From: Longimicrobiaceae bacterium
GTDB lineage: Bacteria > Gemmatimonadota > Gemmatimonadetes > Longimicrobiales > Longimicrobiaceae
Length of the DNA: 5,935 nucleotides
Reading direction: 5' to 3'
NCBI GenBank assembly: GCA_030146875.1
Contig: JASLAX010000231.1
Span: forward strand, 1 to 5,935
In this document: positions 1 to 5,795 of the stretch, one piece after another
How the letters are laid out: the number at the start of each line of letters is the position of its first letter
Numbering within the stretch: the first letter of the stretch is position 1
Notes under the pieces: generated by a model
The model's database searches: none
Seen by the model: the letters and a program-made list of their open reading frames with translations, nothing else
Told to the model about the DNA's origin: nothing
Position numbers and translations under genes: made by a program

Positions 1-331
1 GCCCGGGCGCCGGCCGCTCGACGTTTGTAGGCCGGGGGGCGGGCGTGGGTTCCGCCGGGGGCGGCTCCGGCTCCGCGGGCGTCGTCGCGGGCGTCTCCGC
101 AGGCACGGCCTCCGGCGCCTCCGCCGGCGCCGGCGCCTCCGCCGGGGGCTCGCCCGCCACGTTGGCCGGCGGGGAGACGATGTCCACCTTGTAGACGCGC
201 ATGGCCGGCTCCGGCCGCGCGGTGCCGCCGGCCGAGGCCGCCCACATCACCCCCGCGGCGGCCGCGTGGAGCGCCACGGAGACGACCAGCGCCCGCGGGA
301 GCGAGCCCGTGCGGCCGGGGCGGCGGCGCAC
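1..331 (-). CDS. TonB/TolA-like energy transducer, N-terminal part (cut by window edge)
   Basis: I read 110 codons from a GTG start at 331 to the left edge without a stop; the C-terminal domain lies outside the window. The protein has an Arg-rich cytoplasmic start (residues 2-13), one membrane segment (about 14-34) and then a Pro/Ala/Glu-rich periplasmic stretch (about 54-110), the usual plan of TonB and TolA. Within the membrane segment S18 and H22 form the SxxxH spacing that in TonB and TolA contacts the ExbB/ExbD or TolQ/TolR motor. The segment after the membrane (YKVDIVSPP, 47-55) resembles TonB. The start is supported by a GGGGGAGG ribosome site at 340-347, 8 bases upstream, and by a 1-base gap to the tolR stop. 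It is the last visible gene of the operon and should couple the proton motor to the outer membrane. Without the C-terminus I cannot decide between TonB and TolA. Confidence 0.85.
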   Translation of the reverse strand, partial: MRRRPGRTGSLPRALVVSVALHAAAAGVMWAASAGGTARPEPAMRVYKVDIVSPPANVAGEPPAEAPAPAEAPEAVPAETPATTPAEPEPPPAEPTPAPRPTNVERPAPG

Positions 332-332
332 G

Positions 333-770
333 CTACCTGCCTCCCCCGGGGCGCGGAGAGGGCTCCTCCTCCGCGATCAGCCCCACGGTGGCCACGTCCG
401 CCGCCTTCATGGCGCCCAGGACCTGTACGACGCGGCCGTAGGGGACGCCCTCGTCGGCGCGCAGGTAGACGCTCTCCGCCCCCTTCTCCTTCACCATCGC
501 CGGGAAGGCGTCCTCGAACTCCTCCCACGTCACCGGCGCGTCGCCCACCCAGATCCGCCCCTGGCGGTCCACCGAGACGGTGACGCCCTCGCTGGACGGG
601 ACGCTCTCCGTCTTCGCCTTCGGCACCTTCACCTCCAGCCCGCCCTGCAGCATCGGCGCGGTGATCATGAAGATGACGAGCAGGGTGAGCGCCACGTCCA
701 CCAGCGCGGTGACGTTGATCTCGGCGTTGACCTCGAGCCCTGCGTGGCGCCCGCGGCGGGAGCGCGGCAT
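333..770 (-). CDS. tolR: TolR/ExbD-type biopolymer transport protein
   Basis: This 145-residue protein has the normal length of the TolR/ExbD family (about 140). It has a short basic cytoplasmic tail, one membrane helix (about 20-41) and a periplasmic domain (about 42-145). The tail-helix junction reads NAEINVTALVDVALTLLVIF, which contains the family signature; D25 is the conserved membrane aspartate (ExbD D25, TolR D23) that carries protons. The family forms a dimer inside the TolQ/ExbB pentamer and uses the proton gradient to drive TolA or TonB. The ATG at 770 is preceded at 7 bases by a strong GGGGAGG site (778-784), and only 1 base separates it from the tolQ stop. The symbol tolR is chosen over exbD because its partner looks slightly more like TolQ; the choice is uncertain. 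The family call itself is secure. Confidence 0.93.
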   Translation of the reverse strand: MPRSRRGRHAGLEVNAEINVTALVDVALTLLVIFMITAPMLQGGLEVKVPKAKTESVPSSEGVTVSVDRQGRIWVGDAPVTWEEFEDAFPAMVKEKGAESVYLRADEGVPYGRVVQVLGAMKAADVATVGLIAEEEPSPRPGGGR

Positions 771-771
771 C

Positions 772-1482
772 CTAGATCCTCCCCTCGCGCGCCAGCGAGC
801 CGATGAACTCGCTGGAGAGCCCCTCCAGCTCGCCCATCAGGCGGTTCACGCGCGCGGTCAGCCAGTTGTACGCCATCGCGGCGGGGATCGCCACCACCAG
901 CCCGCCCGCCGTGGCCACCAGCGCCTCGGAGATGCCCGGCGCCACGGCGTTGATGCTGCTGGAGCCCGCCGCGGCGACGCCCACGAAGGAGTTCATCACC
1001 CCCAGGACGGTGCCCAGGAGGCCCAGCAGGGGAGATACGGTGGCGATGATGGCGAGCCAGTAGATGCCGCGCGTCAGCTCGTCGCGCTCCTCGGCCTCCT
1101 CCTTCTCCAGCACCATCCGCAGCACCTCGAGCTGCGCGGGGGAGAGGCCGCGGACGTCGGACCCGGCCCGCAGCGCGCCCGGCCGCAGCTCGCCGAAGAA
1201 CGTCATTCCGCGCTTGAAGAGCCGCGCGAAGGGCGAGTCGGGAAGGGTGAGCACGGCCTGCTGCACGTCCTCCAGCCGCTCGGCGCGCGAGAGCCGCTCG
1301 TGGAAGCGGTCGGCCTCGCGCCGCAAGCGGCGGAAATGGACGACCTTCCAGACGATCAGGGACCAGGAGATGAGGGAGAACACCGCGAGGGTCGCCATGA
1401 TGACCTTGGTGGACGGGGTCCCCTCGGCGATCATCTGCCAGGCGTGCGCGAACTCGTTCGGCGTGGCGGTCCCCTGCATCAT
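772..1482 (-). CDS. tolQ: TolQ/ExbB-type proton channel (MotA/TolQ/ExbB family)
   Basis: The 236-residue inner-membrane protein matches the size of TolQ (about 230). It has a first membrane helix at about 26-48, a charged cytoplasmic loop (49-138), and two further helices at about 139-170 and 180-206. The second-helix motif SPLLGLLGTVLGVMNSF (150-166) and the third-helix motif VAPGISEALVATAGGLVVAIPAAMAYN (180-206) are diagnostic of the family. T148 and T191 sit where the conserved channel threonines are expected. It should form the ring around the TolR dimer. Two adjacent in-frame ATGs exist (1480-1482 and 1477-1479). I chose the first because it gives a 4-base ATGA overlap with the hemA stop; a GAGGG directly upstream suits the second ATG better, so the start is uncertain by one codon. 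TolQ and ExbB are hard to separate by sequence alone. Confidence 0.93.
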   Translation of the reverse strand: MMQGTATPNEFAHAWQMIAEGTPSTKVIMATLAVFSLISWSLIVWKVVHFRRLRREADRFHERLSRAERLEDVQQAVLTLPDSPFARLFKRGMTFFGELRPGALRAGSDVRGLSPAQLEVLRMVLEKEEAEERDELTRGIYWLAIIATVSPLLGLLGTVLGVMNSFVGVAAAGSSSINAVAPGISEALVATAGGLVVAIPAAMAYNWLTARVNRLMGELEGLSSEFIGSLAREGRI

Positions 1483-2798
1483 CCCTCGTCGTCGGGCGTT
1501 GGGTCGGGCTCGCCGGCCGGCTGGCCGTCGAGCTCGAAGAGGTAGCGTACGGTGTCCAGCACGGCGGTGCCGCGCCCGTTGCCGGCGGCGTCGCGCAGCC
1601 GCACGGTGGGCGCGTGCAGGAGCTTGGCGAGCAGCGAGCGCGTCAGCGCCTCCACCGCCTCGCGGTCGGCGGCGGCGAGGTGGTCGAGGCTCCGCAGGGC
1701 GCGCTCCACCTCGGCCCGGCGCAGCGCCTCGGCCCGCTCGCGCAGGTCGCGGATGGTGGGCACCACCGCGAGCGAGGCGTACCACGTCCAGAACGCCTCC
1801 ACCTCCGCCGCCACGAGCCCCTCCGCCGCGGGAAGCTCGCCGCGGCGGCGGTCCAGCACGTCGTCCACGATGCCGGTCAGGTCGTCGACGTTGTACAGAA
1901 AGACGTTGGGCTCGTCGCCCACCGAGGGCTCCACGTCGCGCGGGATGGCGATGTCGATGATGCAGAGCGGCGACGACGGCCCGTGCGGCAGCCCCTTCCG
2001 CAGCCGCTCGCGCGTCAGCACCGGGTGCGGCGCCGCCGTGGAGCAGACGACGATGTCCACCGCGGGCAGCGCCGCCGGGAAGTCGTCCAGCCGCACCGCC
2101 TCCCCGCCCCACCGCTCCGCCAGCTCGCGCGCCCGGTCGAAGGTGCGGTTCGCCACCACCGCCGTCCGCACGCCCTCGCCCCGCAGCAGCTCCAGCGTGG
2201 TCTCGCTCATCTCCCCGGCGCCCAGGATCAGCGCGCGCCGTCCCTTCAGCGATCCGAAGATCTTCTTCGCCAGCTCCACGGCGGCGGTGGAGACGGAGGC
2301 GGCGCCGCGGCCCAGCCCCGTGTCGCTGCGGACACGCCCGCCCACGGAGAAGGCGCTCTGGAAGAGGCGGTTGAGGGCGGGCCCCACCACCGGGCCGCTC
2401 CCCCCGGCCACCTCGCGGGCGGCGGCGTACGCCTCCTTCACCTGCCCCTGGATCTGCGGCTCGCCCAGGATCATGGAGTCGAGCCCCGCGGAGACGCGGA
2501 AGAGGTGCTCGGCGGCGGCGCGGTCGCGGTGCACGTAGAGCCAGCGCGCCGCATCCGCGGGCGTGGACCCGATCTTCTCCGCCAGCAGCGCCGCGGCCGC
2601 GTCCACCCCCGCGCTCCCCTCGGGGAGGGCCAGGTAGAGCTCGGTGCGGTTGCAGGTGGAGAGCAGCACGGCCTCTCCGCCGGTCGCCTCGGCCGCGCGC
2701 ACCAGGGCGTGCGGGAGCTCCGTGCGCCCGTAGGCGAAGCGCTCCCGCACCTCGATGGGCGCGGTGCGGTGCGAGACGCCTACGACCGCGAGAGGCAT
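1479..2798 (-). CDS. hemA: Glutamyl-tRNA reductase (HemA)
   Basis: HemA reduces glutamate charged on tRNA-Glu to glutamate-1-semialdehyde with NADPH, the first committed step of C5-pathway tetrapyrrole synthesis in the cytoplasm. The 439-residue protein has the standard domains. The N-terminal catalytic domain (1 to about 155) starts with VVGVSHRTAPIEVRE (5-19) and holds STCNRTE with nucleophile C49 (E. coli C50). H98 matches the conserved E. coli H99, and the signature LDSMILGEPQIQGQVK spans 106-121. The NADPH-binding domain has ILGAGEM (191-197), and a helical dimerisation domain follows from about residue 310. The ATG at 2798 gives the expected N-terminus and overlaps the end of the precorrin-2 dehydrogenase gene by 19 bases, while its stop overlaps the tolQ start by 4. 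The last 15 or so residues are an acidic, Pro-rich tail. No hemC follows, unlike many bacterial hem clusters. Confidence 0.98.
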   Translation of the reverse strand: MPLAVVGVSHRTAPIEVRERFAYGRTELPHALVRAAEATGGEAVLLSTCNRTELYLALPEGSAGVDAAAALLAEKIGSTPADAARWLYVHRDRAAAEHLFRVSAGLDSMILGEPQIQGQVKEAYAAAREVAGGSGPVVGPALNRLFQSAFSVGGRVRSDTGLGRGAASVSTAAVELAKKIFGSLKGRRALILGAGEMSETTLELLRGEGVRTAVVANRTFDRARELAERWGGEAVRLDDFPAALPAVDIVVCSTAAPHPVLTRERLRKGLPHGPSSPLCIIDIAIPRDVEPSVGDEPNVFLYNVDDLTGIVDDVLDRRRGELPAAEGLVAAEVEAFWTWYASLAVVPTIRDLRERAEALRRAEVERALRSLDHLAAADREAVEALTRSLLAKLLHAPTVRLRDAAGNGRGTAVLDTVRYLFELDGQPAGEPDPTPDDEG

Positions 2799-3418
2799 CG
2801 CTCGATCCGCGTCTCGACCTCGTCGTCGCGGCCGGCGATGGCCGCGTCCACGAGCTCGGGGGTGACCAGCTCGAACCAGACCTCGCGCCGGCGCGCCTCG
2901 TCCCCCGGCCAGCGGGCGCGGACCTCTCCGCGCAGGGACGAGAGGCGGCGCGCCGCGCGCCCCAGCCCCGGCGTGACCGTCGCCTCCAGCCGCTCCCGCA
3001 GGCGGCGGGACAGGAGGGGGGACGCCCCGCCGGTGGAGAGGGAGACGACCACGTCGTCCTGCCGCACGACGGCCGGCACGTGGAAGGTCGAGCCCTCCCC
3101 GTCGTCCGCCACGGAGACCAGGGCGCCGCCCTCCTCCGCCTCCCGCGCCACCGCCCGGTTCACCTCCGCCACGTCGGTCGCCGCGAACACCAGGTGCCAG
3201 CCGCGCGCGTCCCCCGCCGCGTACCGCCGCTCCACCCAGGCGGCCTTCCCGTCGTCCACCAGCGCCCGCAGCCCGTCGTCCACCGCCGGCGAGATCACCG
3301 TCGGCCGTCCCCCGGCCTCCACCAGCCCGCGCACCTTCCGCAGCGCCACGGCCCCGCCGCCCACCACCAGGGCGCGGACGCGGGAGGCGTCCAGCAGCAG
3401 GGGGTAGAGGGCGCTCAC
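2780..3418 (-). CDS. Precorrin-2 dehydrogenase / sirohydrochlorin ferrochelatase-type protein (CysG N-terminal/Met8 family)
   Basis: The 212-residue protein matches stand-alone precorrin-2 dehydrogenases, which oxidise precorrin-2 to sirohydrochlorin with NAD and in some members also insert iron to give sirohaem. An N-terminal Rossmann fold has the dinucleotide motif VVGGGAVALRK (18-28). ATD at 80-82 carries the Asp expected at the position of the catalytic Asp of CysG/Met8. The block VSLSTGGASPLLSRRLRERLE (125-145) is the typical dimerisation/active-site motif; S128 lies at the region phosphorylated in CysG. The C-terminal uroporphyrinogen methyltransferase domain of full-length CysG is absent and would have to come from another locus. 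I chose the GTG at 3416-3418: it has GGGGGAG 7 bases upstream (3426-3432), overlaps the preceding stop by four bases (GTGA) and starts just before the fold. The frame is open further upstream, but that part has no family character. Confidence 0.93.
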   Translation of the reverse strand: MSALYPLLLDASRVRALVVGGGAVALRKVRGLVEAGGRPTVISPAVDDGLRALVDDGKAAWVERRYAAGDARGWHLVFAATDVAEVNRAVAREAEEGGALVSVADDGEGSTFHVPAVVRQDDVVVSLSTGGASPLLSRRLRERLEATVTPGLGRAARRLSSLRGEVRARWPGDEARRREVWFELVTPELVDAAIAGRDDEVETRIERCLSRS

Positions 3419-4224
3419 AGGAACGCTCCCCCGCCGGAGACGGCGGCGCGGAGGAGCAGGTACGAGACGACCACCACCACGAACCCGGCGACGCTCGCCA
3501 TCGCCCCCCGCCGCCCGCCGCCGTTGGCGCGGGCGCCCAGCGCCAGCACGAAGACGAGCCAGGTCAGTACCCCCCAGATCACCTTGGGGTTTCCGGGCGA
3601 GAGGGGGTGCTGGAAGCGCGCCGTCCAGGCCCACCCCACCAGCAGCGACACCGTCAGGAAGGGCAGCCCGGCCAGGAGGGCGGCGCGTCCCACGCGGTCC
3701 AGCGTGTCCAGCGGGGGAAGGAAGCGGAACACCGCGCCGAAGTGCTTCGCCTTGAGCTCGCGGACCTGGACCACGTACAGGAGCCCCGCCGCGAAGGCCA
3801 CCGTCAGCCCCGCGTAGCCGCCCATGGCGAGCAGGACGTGCAGGACCAGCCACGGCCCCCGGAAGGCCAGGGGCTCGCCCGCGGGGTGCAGCCCCACGTA
3901 CTGCGCCGATGCGGTGAGGACGGCGGCGACGGGCGCCAGCACCAGGCCCACCTGCCCCGCGCGCCAGAGGGTGGACGCCACCACGGCGCCCAGGGCCACC
4001 AGCAGCGCCAGGACGGAGAGCGAGGGCCCCAGGCCCACGAGCGGAGGCTCGCCGAGGGCGGTGGTGTACGCCGCCAGCGCCCCCAGGTGCACGCCCACGC
4101 CGAGCGCCGCCACCACCGTGGCGATGGCGGGGAGCCGCCGGTCGCCGCGGGTGAGGGAGAGGCCCAGGAGCAGGACGGCCGCGGCGTACAGCGCCACGGC
4201 GATCCCGTGCAGCGCGCCCGTCAC
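3415..4224 (-). CDS. CcsA/HemX-family integral membrane protein
   Basis: This 269-residue polytopic inner-membrane protein belongs to the cytochrome c assembly family (CcsA/CcmC/HemX). About eight hydrophobic segments are visible, near 5-24, 32-52, 66-87, 92-110, 125-152, 181-200, 214-232 and 240-262. Family-like features include the His-containing helix WLVLHVLLAMGGYAG (125-139), the loop FLPPLDTLDRVG (168-179), and the region VGWAWTARFQHPLSPGNPKVIWG (196-218), which resembles the Trp-rich periplasmic haem-handling segment. H46, H129 and H206 are candidate haem ligands. In System II CcsA exports haem to cytochrome c; in Bacillus HemX lowers HemA levels. Its place two genes upstream of hemA favours HemX-type naming, but I cannot settle the function. 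The start is a GTG with GGGAG 10 bases upstream, a rather long spacing. It is the first gene of the six-gene run. Confidence 0.88.
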   Translation of the reverse strand: MTGALHGIAVALYAAAVLLLGLSLTRGDRRLPAIATVVAALGVGVHLGALAAYTTALGEPPLVGLGPSLSVLALLVALGAVVASTLWRAGQVGLVLAPVAAVLTASAQYVGLHPAGEPLAFRGPWLVLHVLLAMGGYAGLTVAFAAGLLYVVQVRELKAKHFGAVFRFLPPLDTLDRVGRAALLAGLPFLTVSLLVGWAWTARFQHPLSPGNPKVIWGVLTWLVFVLALGARANGGGRRGAMASVAGFVVVVVSYLLLRAAVSGGGAFL

Positions 4225-4246
4225 CGGGCCCGCGCTCCCGGATGCA

Positions 4247-4276
4247 GCGACGCCCTTCCGGGGGGAAGGGCGTCGC
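4247..4276. terminator. Perfect 13-bp inverted repeat; possible terminator or attenuator hairpin
   Basis: GCGACGCCCTTCC (4247-4259) pairs exactly with GGAAGGGCGTCGC (4264-4276) across a GGGG loop. It fills the centre of the 88-base gap between the LysM gene and the ccsA/hemX-like gene and would form a very stable RNA hairpin on either strand. Neither strand has a run of T after the stem, so a classical intrinsic terminator is not shown. Termination without a U-tract, partial read-through or RNA stabilisation are alternatives. Confidence 0.55.
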
Positions 4277-4312
4277 GGACCGCTCGGGGGACCCGCACCG
4301 TGGAGCGCTCCG

Positions 4313-5359
4313 TCACGGCATCCGCGCCACGCGCCGCACCCGCGCGCCCACCTGAAGGGCGGGCTGCTTGAGCGACATGATGCGCGCGGTGGCGGTGCGC
4401 GGGGTGGTGCGCACCACCTGCAGGCGGCCGATCTCCTCCTCGGGGATGGTCGCGAGGGCGGTGGTGGCCCGCGGCAGGTAGGCGATGAACTCGTCGCCCT
4501 CCTTCACCCCCGCCAGGCGGCCGGCGTCCAGGAAGACCACGTCCTCGTTGGTCTGCACCGGGTGCTCCTCGAGCAGCGCGATGACCGAGCCGTCCAGCCC
4601 CGCCCCCGCCGCGGTCGGCGCCACGCCGGCACGCATGGAGAAGACGTCGCGCCGGAACACCCGGTCGGCGCCGCCCACGCGGTCGTACATGCCGTCCACC
4701 TCCACGGTGGCGATGGCGCCGTCCACCGAGATCACGGTCCCCGTGCCGGTGGACTGCCACACGCGGCCCCACGGCTTCACCTCGCGCTCGGGGCGCATGA
4801 AGTGGAGCCGGTCGCCCGCCCGCGCGCCCGCCTGGTCCAGGCGCACGTAGATCTTGTCGTAGACGTTGATCTGCGGCGCGCGCTCGATGGGCACCACGGT
4901 GGGCGCCATCACCCCCTGGATGCGGCCGATGGGGCGCATCTCGCGATCGGGGACGAGCAGCGAGGCGCGGTAGAAGTCGCCCGGCGCCAGCGCGGGCACG
5001 TCGGCGGTGCCCGCCGCGCGGATGTCCAGCCGGTTGCTGACCGCCTGCGCCGCCGGGTCGCGCCAGAAGACGGTGCGCCCCTCGCTCCCGGCCACGGAGA
5101 GGCGCGCCTGCACGCCCGCGGGCAGCACCAGCCGCTCGCGGGGGTAGATGAGCGCCGGGTCGCGCACCACGGCGGTGTTGAGCCGGAAGATCTCCGGCCA
5201 CAGGAACGGGTCGTTCAGGTAGGCGCGCGCCAGGTCCCACAGCGTGTCGCCCACGCGCACCACGTGCACGCGGTCCTGGGCGTCGGCGGGGGGCGTCTGC
5301 TGGGCGGCGAGCGGCACCGCGGCAAGGATGCCGGCGGCCACGAGGGTAGCGGTTCTCAC
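4313..5359 (-). CDS. Exported LysM-domain protein
   Basis: With a GTG start at 5357-5359 the product is 348 residues and begins with a signal peptide: VRTATLVAAGILAAVPLAAQ, with likely cleavage near residue 19. A LysM domain follows at about 32-80; its HVVRVGDTLWDLARAYLNDP and IYPRERLVLP blocks are typical, and LysM binds the glycan of peptidoglycan. The remaining 265 residues match no named domain I recognise. Two parts look related (about 163-234 and 269-344): each has a D-x-[IV]-[YF]-[VL] strand, a G-x-GD turn, a G-R-[LV] step and an A-T-[VA] strand. They may be duplicated beta-rich modules. The longer open frame upstream is rejected because it buries the signal peptide. No good ribosome site precedes the GTG, but it overlaps a short upstream frame by GTGA. 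The product is probably periplasmic, perhaps linking envelope layers; the function is not known to me. Confidence 0.88.
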   Translation of the reverse strand: MRTATLVAAGILAAVPLAAQQTPPADAQDRVHVVRVGDTLWDLARAYLNDPFLWPEIFRLNTAVVRDPALIYPRERLVLPAGVQARLSVAGSEGRTVFWRDPAAQAVSNRLDIRAAGTADVPALAPGDFYRASLLVPDREMRPIGRIQGVMAPTVVPIERAPQINVYDKIYVRLDQAGARAGDRLHFMRPEREVKPWGRVWQSTGTGTVISVDGAIATVEVDGMYDRVGGADRVFRRDVFSMRAGVAPTAAGAGLDGSVIALLEEHPVQTNEDVVFLDAGRLAGVKEGDEFIAYLPRATTALATIPEEEIGRLQVVRTTPRTATARIMSLKQPALQVGARVRRVARMP

Positions 5360-5487
5360 GGGGCTCGGAAGGGGATGGAGGTACGGGTGCGGCCCACCAA
5401 CGGAGCGGCCCGGCGGGACCGGGCGAGCTTCCGCCCGTCTTCTCGCACGCGCTCCCACCCCGGACGCGCGTCGGAACGGTGCCTCAT
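5356..5487 (-). CDS. Possible 43-residue leader peptide, leaderless start
   Basis: A short frame starts with ATG at 5485-5487, seven bases after a sigma-70-like -10 box, so a transcript could begin on or next to the A of ATG. It ends with TGA at 5356-5358, overlapping the GTG start of the LysM gene by four bases. The peptide begins MRHRSDARPGWERVRE and is rich in arginine, with no recognised domain. The promoter fit and the exact overlap make translational coupling plausible, especially as the LysM GTG lacks a clear ribosome site. In DNA this GC-rich such a frame can also occur by chance, and the peptide may simply be untranslated 5' leader. Confidence 0.35.
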   Translation of the reverse strand: MRHRSDARPGWERVREDGRKLARSRRAAPLVGRTRTSIPFRAP

Positions 5488-5494
5488 GGGGCGA

Positions 5495-5523
5495 AGAGTA
5501 AGCGTCCACGCCGGGAAAGGCAA
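5495..5523 (-). promoter_or_regulatory. Predicted sigma-70-type promoter for the LysM gene
   Basis: Read on the minus strand, a -35 box TTGCCT (5518-5523, four of six consensus bases) is followed by a 17-base spacer and a -10 box TACTCT (5495-5500; T, A and final T agree). Transcription would start near 5487-5489, about 128 bases before the LysM GTG and on top of the ATG of the short leader frame. It is the best promoter-like site I found in the intergenic region. With no comparable promoter in the 88-base gap downstream, it might also feed the haem/Tol operon by read-through past the hairpin. Confidence 0.5.
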
Positions 5524-5795
5524 GCCGGATCCGGGGTTTGCGGTCGGAGAGGGGCCGGGGAGGGAGCGGGGGCCCCCTCCACGCCGCCAGAGCCGTGCCG
5601 CGCCGCCCGTTTTTCCGCATCCCCTTGCCATGTCGTCCGATGCGCGCGTTCTCCTCGGCGGCTCGCGCGCTCCGGACCCCGTCTCCGCCTGCCCGAACGG
5701 CAAACTTTTCCGCCATCGGCCGGCAACGCGTTTCCGCCGAAGGACTTCTCGCCCTTCAGGCGACGAAGGAGGGAAAAGGACGCGGAGTTGAAAAA
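5524..5795. other. Intergenic stretch without a recognisable gene
   Basis: Between the promoter -35 box and the inferred insertion-sequence end I find no reading frame with protein-family character, no RNA gene and no strong repeat. The part nearest the insertion sequence (about 5695-5795) is less GC-rich than the rest of the window, with short A and T runs. Open frames here continue into neighbouring genes in the wrong frame or lack any conserved motif. It probably contains upstream regulatory sequence or remnants of what lay there before the insertion. Confidence 0.5.

Noticed and set aside
1614..3407. Long plus-strand open frame opposite hemA and the precorrin-2 dehydrogenase gene
   Set aside because: Its translation is an Arg/His/Gly-rich low-complexity shadow, typical of GC-rich antisense frames, and it covers two certain minus-strand genes.
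3419..3853. N-terminal extension of the precorrin-2 dehydrogenase
   Set aside because: It overlaps the CcsA/HemX-like gene almost to mid-length and lacks family features; the GTG at 3418 has a good ribosome site and a coupled overlap.
4298..4318. Small palindrome (GGAGCGCTCC flanked by CCGTG and CACGG) at the LysM stop
   Set aside because: The inner arms are short and the outer arms are unevenly spaced; such palindromes are frequent by chance at this base composition.
4221..5240. 339-codon minus-strand frame inside the LysM gene
   Set aside because: Arg/Gly/Ala/Pro-rich, no motifs, frame-shifted relative to the LysM domain, hence a shadow.
5360..5716. N-terminal extension of the LysM protein from an upstream ATG
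   Set aside because: It would add 119 basic, unconserved residues ahead of a clear signal peptide and would begin upstream of the best promoter.
3824..5791. 655-codon plus-strand open frame spanning the LysM gene and the intergenic region
   Set aside because: It shows no domain and has the composition of an antisense shadow; it runs opposite the signal peptide and LysM domain of the real gene.
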